NCBI GenBank assembly: GCA_002393815.1
Contig: DGUB01000096.1
Span: 1-9,012, forward strand
Source of the DNA: Ruminococcus sp. UBA4321
GTDB taxonomy: Bacteria > Bacillota > Clostridia > Oscillospirales > Ruminococcaceae
DNA length: 9,012 nucleotides
Reading direction: 5' to 3'
The notes under the pieces: model-generated
Database searches by the model: none
What the model was told of the DNA's origin: nothing
The model's input: only the letters and a program-made list of their open reading frames with translations
Part shown: piece after piece, positions 5,647-9,012 of the stretch
Layout: every line of letters begins with the position of its first letter
Position numbering within the stretch: the stretch's first letter is position 1
Translations under genes and position numbers: made by a program

Positions 5647-6543
5647 TTTTTTAAATAGTTCGGCAATCTGTTCTTTCGTGGCAAGATTTTCCGAAAAGGC
5701 ACTCGCACTCCCGGCGGAAATGCCCAGATACAGAGCCTGTAAGGGATTCTTCGATTTTTCATAAGCCGCTAAGAATCCGGCAAGCATGGAATCTCCTGCA
5801 CCTGTCGAGCTGATGACATTCCCCCGGAATGCCGCCTGCTGATAGACTTCGCCGTCTTCGCAGACGAGTACTGCACCCTTTTCCGCCATCGAGACAAGAA
5901 TATTTTTCGCGCCCCATTCCTGAAGCTTCTGCGCATAGCGGACGGCTTCGGACGGGCGGTGAAGCTTCACGCCGAATAATTCACCAAGTTCATGATGATT
6001 CGGCTTAATCAGAAACGGATGATACGCAAGGGCTTTTTTCAGCAAATCGCCGGAAGCATCCACCGCAAACCGGATATTCTTTTCCTGATATTTCTGCATG
6101 ATATCGCAGTAAATCGAATCCGGAAGAGAATCCGGAATGCTCCCGGCTAATACGAGAGTATCACCTTCCTGCATGTTGTCGAGTTTCTGCCACAGCTGAT
6201 TCATGGAATCTTCGTCGATTGCCGCGCCTCTGCCGTTGATTTCGGTTTCTTCCTGCGCGATAAGCTTGACATTAATCCGGGTATTGCCTTCTGGAAGCAT
6301 GATAAAATCCTGTGGAACGCCGGACTGCTTCATCAGGAGAGAGACCGCTGCGCCGGTGAATCCGGCAAGAAAGCCGAGGGCGGTTGTTTCGATTCCGAGG
6401 TGATGCAGAACCGTCGAGACATTGATGCCCTTTCCGCCGGCGAAAATATTCTCTTTCCGGGAGCGGTTGACTTGTCCGGTTTGATAGTCCGGCACGGTCA
6501 CGCGGTAATCCAGTGCCGGATTTAACGTCAGTGTATAAATCAT
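5632..6543 (-). CDS. fruK: PfkB-family sugar-phosphate kinase, probable 1-phosphofructokinase
   Basis: A 303-residue ribokinase-fold kinase, probably converting fructose 1-phosphate to fructose 1,6-bisphosphate with ATP. It opens with MIYTLTLNPALDY, the hallmark of the FruK/LacC branch. Other motifs are GGKGINVS (36-43, substrate binding), GSIP (134-137), KPNHHELGELFG (180-191), and STGAGDSMLAGF (246-257) with catalytic base Asp251 and the anion-hole GAG. All key residues are intact. Tagatose-6-phosphate kinase (LacC) is the main alternative, since the two are hard to separate by eye. FruK usually sits with a DeoR regulator and a fructose PTS, but here it stands alone. Minus-strand AAAGGA lies about 12 bases before the ATG at 6543, a rather long spacing. 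The last five codons overlap the end of the sirtuin gene. Confidence 0.92.
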   Translation of the reverse strand: MIYTLTLNPALDYRVTVPDYQTGQVNRSRKENIFAGGKGINVSTVLHHLGIETTALGFLAGFTGAAVSLLMKQSGVPQDFIMLPEGNTRINVKLIAQEETEINGRGAAIDEDSMNQLWQKLDNMQEGDTLVLAGSIPDSLPDSIYCDIMQKYQEKNIRFAVDASGDLLKKALAYHPFLIKPNHHELGELFGVKLHRPSEAVRYAQKLQEWGAKNILVSMAEKGAVLVCEDGEVYQQAAFRGNVISSTGAGDSMLAGFLAAYEKSKNPLQALYLGISAGSASAFSENLATKEQIAELFKKLIKN

Positions 6544-6576
6544 AAGTTATCAAAATCCTTTCAGAGTAATAATTCT

Positions 6577-6605
6577 ATTATAGCATATTTTTTTTCGTTT
6601 GTCAC
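6577..6605 (-). promoter_or_regulatory. Promoter of the sugar kinase gene
   Basis: On the minus strand GTGACA (6600-6605), 17-base spacer ending TGC, TATAAT (6577-6582). Transcription would start near 6570, 27 bases before the ATG at 6543. It diverges from the LRR-gene promoters. Confidence 0.85.
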
Positions 6606-6634
6606 TAGCTTTTCTGAAATTTTTATGAACACGC

Positions 6635-6663
6635 TTGACAAGCATGGAAAATTATGTTATAAT
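6635..6663 (+). promoter_or_regulatory. Promoter P1 of the repeat leader/LRR gene
   Basis: TTGACA (6635-6640), 17-base spacer ending TGT, TATAAT (6658-6663), a perfect consensus with an extended -10. The -35 lies inside a small inverted repeat GCTT-GAC-AAGC (6633-6643) that could be an operator. Transcription would start near 6670, so P1 transcripts include the whole leader open frame. Confidence 0.88.
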
Positions 6664-6688
6664 GTAAAAAATATTTTTTGGAAAGGAC

Positions 6689-6717
6689 TTGACAAAAATG
6701 TGCAGACATGATATACT
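6689..6717 (+). promoter_or_regulatory. Promoter P2 of the repeat leader/LRR gene
   Basis: TTGACA (6689-6694), 17-base spacer ending TGA, TATACT (6712-6717). Transcription would start near 6724, inside the first repeat unit, so a P2 transcript would lack both in-frame ATG codons of the leader open frame (6698 and 6719). The -35 lies between the putative leader ribosome site and its ATG. Confidence 0.75.
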
Positions 6718-6856
6718 TATGACAGCACAGCACAGCACAGCACAGCACAGCACAGCACAGCACAGCACAGCACAGCACAGCACAGGCGTTAACTGCGTAA
6801 ACTGGGCTTTTTTGTCATACCTTAAATTCAATAAAGTAATTCCGCACAGAGGATAA
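6698..6856 (+). CDS. Putative 52-residue leader peptide spanning the CACAG repeat
   Basis: The frame opens at ATG 6698 (MCRHDILMTAQ), passes through the repeat as a five-residue cycle His-Ser-Thr-Ala-Gln, continues GVNCVNWAFLSYLKFNKV, and stops at TAA 6854-6856. A possible ribosome site GGAAAGGA (6680-6687) lies 10 bases before the ATG, and P1 would transcribe it. The repeat unit contains no stop in any frame, so openness there is automatic. Beyond it this frame stays open for about 23 codons, while the other two frames stop at 6790-6792 and 6798-6800. The stop lies inside the left arm of the terminator. I recognise no homologous family; a regulatory leader peptide is inference, and chance remains possible. 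Confidence 0.4.
   Translation: MCRHDILMTAQHSTAQHSTAQHSTAQHSTGVNCVNWAFLSYLKFNKVIPHRG
6722..6785 (+). repeat. Pentanucleotide tandem repeat (CACAG)x12.8
   Basis: Twelve perfect head-to-tail copies of CACAG (6726-6785) are preceded by a partial ACAG (6722-6725), with no interruption. Such an uninterrupted short tandem repeat is prone to slipped-strand copy-number change. The unit length of 5 is not a multiple of three, so each single-unit change shifts any reading frame across it. It lies immediately downstream of promoter P2 and upstream of the dockerin-LRR gene. Confidence 0.98.
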
Positions 6857-6887
6857 TTTCATGTTATCTTCTGTGCGTTTGTTTTTT
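6843..6887 (+). terminator. Intrinsic terminator in the leader of the LRR gene
   Basis: CGCACAGAGGATAA (6843-6856) pairs with TTATCTTCTGTGCG (6864-6877): 14 bp with a single G-U, a 7-base loop, then TTTGTTTTTT (6878-6887). This is a strong terminator just 18 bases before the LRR gene's ATG at 6906, with the gene's ribosome site immediately after the T-tract. Read-through must therefore be controlled or partial for the gene to be expressed. Confidence 0.85.
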
Positions 6888-6905
6888 CAGAAAGGAGTTT
6901 TTTGT

Positions 6906-8894
6906 ATGAAAATGAGAAAAATTGTATCGGGCGTGACGGCACTGGTTCTGGTGTGCGGCTGTGTGCCGATTGCATCTGTTCCGGCAGTGAAAGAATCGCT
7001 TTCCCTGACGGCGCAGGCGGCAGACTACACAGAATATACTGACGGCGATTTGACATATTATCTTTATGAGGATTATGCTGTTGTCGGAGAATGCGATACT
7101 TCCGCGACGGCAGCAAAGATTTCCGCCGAAGTGCAGGGCTTGCCTGTGACAGTAATCGGAGATTTTGCTTTTTTAAACTGTAAAGACTTGGTGACTGTCA
7201 CAATTCCGGAAAGCGTTACTTCTATCGGATATTGTGCATTTTCCGGCTGTTCTTCTATGGTGACAGTTAAAATTCCGGATTCTGTAACGAATATGGGAGA
7301 ACAAGCATTTTCTTATTGTACTGGATTAAGCCGTTTTGCGTTCCCATCTGGGATGGAAACCATTCCCAAAGAAGTACTTTCTTGTTGCAGAAGCCTTGTC
7401 AGTGTTTCTATTCCTGACACGGTGACTACAATTGAAGCACAAGCTTTTTATGGCTGTAAAGCACTGCCGTCTGTTACAATTCCCGAAGGCGTGACGGTAA
7501 TAAAAGGCGAAGGATTCGGCAATGCTTCTCCGGACGGTGCATTTGCAGAATGCTCTGCTTTAACAAGCGTGTCACTTCCGTCAACATTGACGTTAATCGG
7601 GAAAAACACATTTCATGGCTGTACCAATCTGACAAAGATAACAATCCCGGAAAATGTAACTACAATAGAAGATTATGCATTTATGGACTGTACCCAGCTG
7701 AAAAGTATTGCACTTCCGGAAAATCTCGCTTCTATTGGTGAAGCTGCTTTTAGTAACTGTGCCGCTTTGACTGATATTATACTGCCTTCAAAGTTGGAAA
7801 GTCTGGGAGATGGTGCTTTTGATGAATGCACAAAACTTTCTGAAATTGTCATTCCGGATACAATTACTGCAATAGAAAGCAGAACATTTTCCAAGTGTGT
7901 GGCACTGAAAAATATTACGATTCCGGAAAGTGTTGTTTCTATTGGAGACTCAGCATTTTATGACTGTACTTCACTTGTCACAATTGCTATTCCGGATTCT
8001 GTTGGTGTGATTGGACAATCTGCTTTTTACGGATGTACTAGTCTGACTGATTTTACATTTCCAGATGGCATTACTAAAATTTCAAAAGAAACATTGAAAA
8101 GCTGTACTGCACTTGTCAGTGTCAAAATTCCTGATACAGTGCTGACTATTGAAAAAGAAGCATTTTATGGCTGTAATTCTTTACCAAGTATTGTCATTCC
8201 GGAAGGCGTGCTCTCTATACAGGGGGATGGTTATGCATGGGCTTCTCCGGAAGGTGCTTTTGCAAGCTGTACAAATCTTTCAGATATTTCTTTACCTTCT
8301 TCGCTCACGTCTATTGGAAAGAATACATTTATTGGCTGTACCAATCTGACAGAAATCAAATTGCCTGAAAATCTTGTTACAATAGAAGATTATGCATTCA
8401 TGGACTGCACACATCTTAAAAATATAGAATGGCCGGACAGTATCGCTAATATTGGAGAAGATGCATTTTATGGCTGTAAGAACTTGGAACACGTGATTCT
8501 GCCTGAAAATGTTGTCAGCGTGGGATATTCTGCATTTGCAGACTGTGAGAAGCTGAAAGGCATTTATATTCCGAATGAAGTCTGTGCCGTTAAGCTGAAT
8601 GAAAGTACCATCAGTGATACAGCGATTATCTACGGACAGCCCGGCTCGACTGCCGAAGATTATGCAAAAGAGTATAGCCGCATTTTCGTGGATATCAATT
8701 CTGTCACGCCCGTTTATCACGGTGATACTGATATGGACGGGAAAACCTCTGTACTGGATGCAGTTGCGCTCCAGAGATATCTGCTGAACGACGGCACAAA
8801 GCTTACTGACTGGAAAGCCGCTGACCTCACACAGGATAACATCATCAATATTTATGATTTGATTCTGCTCAAAAAGCTGATTCTGAATCAGTAA
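6906..8894 (+). CDS. Secreted BspA-like leucine-rich-repeat protein with C-terminal dockerin
   Basis: From ATG 6906 the protein has 662 residues. Residues 1 to about 39 are a Sec signal peptide (MKMRKIVSGVTALVLVCGC...TAQAA). An N-terminal cap (about 60-96) leads into 20 leucine-rich repeats of the BspA/LRR_5 type, 23 residues each with pattern IPxxVxxIGxxAFxxCxxL, except repeats 5 and 15, which have 32. Residues 606-662 are a type I dockerin: two calcium loops (GDTDMDGKTSVLD, then ADLTQDNIINIYD), each followed by a helix. A dockerin plugs into a cohesin of a scaffoldin, so the protein is probably displayed on a cellulosome or the cell surface; the repeats may bind a partner or polysaccharide. 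No catalytic domain is seen. AAGGAG (6892-6897) fixes the start; the in-frame ATG at 6861 lies in the terminator loop. Expression probably depends on read-through of that terminator. Confidence 0.95.
   Translation: MKMRKIVSGVTALVLVCGCVPIASVPAVKESLSLTAQAADYTEYTDGDLTYYLYEDYAVVGECDTSATAAKISAEVQGLPVTVIGDFAFLNCKDLVTVTIPESVTSIGYCAFSGCSSMVTVKIPDSVTNMGEQAFSYCTGLSRFAFPSGMETIPKEVLSCCRSLVSVSIPDTVTTIEAQAFYGCKALPSVTIPEGVTVIKGEGFGNASPDGAFAECSALTSVSLPSTLTLIGKNTFHGCTNLTKITIPENVTTIEDYAFMDCTQLKSIALPENLASIGEAAFSNCAALTDIILPSKLESLGDGAFDECTKLSEIVIPDTITAIESRTFSKCVALKNITIPESVVSIGDSAFYDCTSLVTIAIPDSVGVIGQSAFYGCTSLTDFTFPDGITKISKETLKSCTALVSVKIPDTVLTIEKEAFYGCNSLPSIVIPEGVLSIQGDGYAWASPEGAFASCTNLSDISLPSSLTSIGKNTFIGCTNLTEIKLPENLVTIEDYAFMDCTHLKNIEWPDSIANIGEDAFYGCKNLEHVILPENVVSVGYSAFADCEKLKGIYIPNEVCAVKLNESTISDTAIIYGQPGSTAEDYAKEYSRIFVDINSVTPVYHGDTDMDGKTSVLDAVALQRYLLNDGTKLTDWKAADLTQDNIINIYDLILLKKLILNQ
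7194..8627 (+). repeat. Tandem duplication of a 717-bp, ten-LRR block
   Basis: Residues 97-335 (7194-7910) align to residues 336-574 (7911-8627) with a constant 717-base offset and no gaps, checked at seven points (for example 7203/7920, 7451/8168, 7617/8334, 7734/8451, 7804/8521). Each block has nine 23-residue repeats and one 32-residue repeat in fifth position (containing ASPDGAF or ASPEGAF). DNA identity is highest around 7617-7700 and 8334-8417 and fades towards the ends. Confidence 0.93.
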
Positions 8895-9002
8895 AAATTC
8901 CAGAAACTTCCAGTGATATTTGTTCCGCCATTGCTCATAATACTACTGCGGCGAGGAAATGCCGCAAACAACAACTACAATCAAACCAAAGGAGATTGAA
9001 CT

Positions 9003-9012
9003 ATGAGAGGCG
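9003..9012 (+). CDS. Start of a downstream gene (partial)
   Basis: ATG at 9003 follows a good ribosome site AAAGGAG (8988-8994) with 8 bases of spacing. Only the first three codons (Met-Arg-Gly) are in the window, so the product cannot be named. No terminator separates it from the LRR gene, though a small G/C hairpin without a T-tract (8947-8966) lies between, so the two could be co-transcribed. Confidence 0.5.

Noticed and set aside
6722..6785. CRISPR-like array
   Set aside because: The units are 5 bases with no spacers and no cas genes; it is a simple microsatellite.
6812..6840. Third promoter directly ahead of the LRR gene
   Set aside because: TTGTCA with 17 bases to AGTAAT is a poor match and lacks the TGn seen in the other promoters; transcripts from it would still enter the terminator.
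8947..8966. Terminator after the LRR gene
   Set aside because: TGCGGC/GCCGCA can form a 6-bp stem but no T-tract follows.

Overview
The window looks like chromosome from a low-to-moderate GC Gram-positive clostridium, most likely Ruminococcus-like (Oscillospiraceae). This is inferred from strong AGGAGG-type ribosome binding sites, sigma-A promoters with TGn extensions, a Lys/Glu coiled-coil gene beside coaD, a TPP-riboswitch ECF thiamine transporter, and above all a secreted leucine-rich-repeat protein ending in a type I dockerin. Nothing marks it as phage, plasmid or integrative element.

Layout. Positions 1-1025 (+) hold the end of an upstream gene in ATGA overlap with coaD (CoA synthesis), followed closely by a coiled-coil gene. 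Positions 1040-1626 hold an Lrp/AsnC regulator with its own promoter and a terminator-like leader hairpin. Between it and the convergent tyrosine recombinase gene (1767-2762, -) lies a G/C-rich inverted repeat whose arms each carry two copies of a GTGACGG motif. A divergent promoter pair around 2790-2875 serves the recombinase and a lipoprotein-Nudix pair (2896-4034, +). Next is a TPP riboswitch with thiT (4043-4811) and its terminator; the -35 of the sirtuin gene (4909-5646) sits inside that terminator. The sirtuin gene overlaps tail-to-tail by 15 bp with a PfkB-type sugar-phosphate kinase gene (5632-6543, -).

The last third is the most unusual part. A 362-bp leader (6544-6905) holds two consensus promoters, about 13 tandem copies of CACAG, a 52-codon open frame reading through the repeat, and a strong intrinsic terminator just ahead of the dockerin-LRR gene (6906-8894). 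The open frame ends inside the terminator's left arm, while the other two frames stop just after the repeat. A change of one repeat unit would therefore move the stop away from the terminator. I propose a phase-variable leader-peptide attenuator controlling a surface or cellulosome-type protein. The geometry is visible in the sequence; the mechanism is inference. The LRR protein itself contains a gap-free tandem duplication of a 239-residue, ten-repeat block.

The housekeeping genes appear ordinary and independently transcribed. No rRNA, tRNA, CRISPR or insertion sequence was seen.
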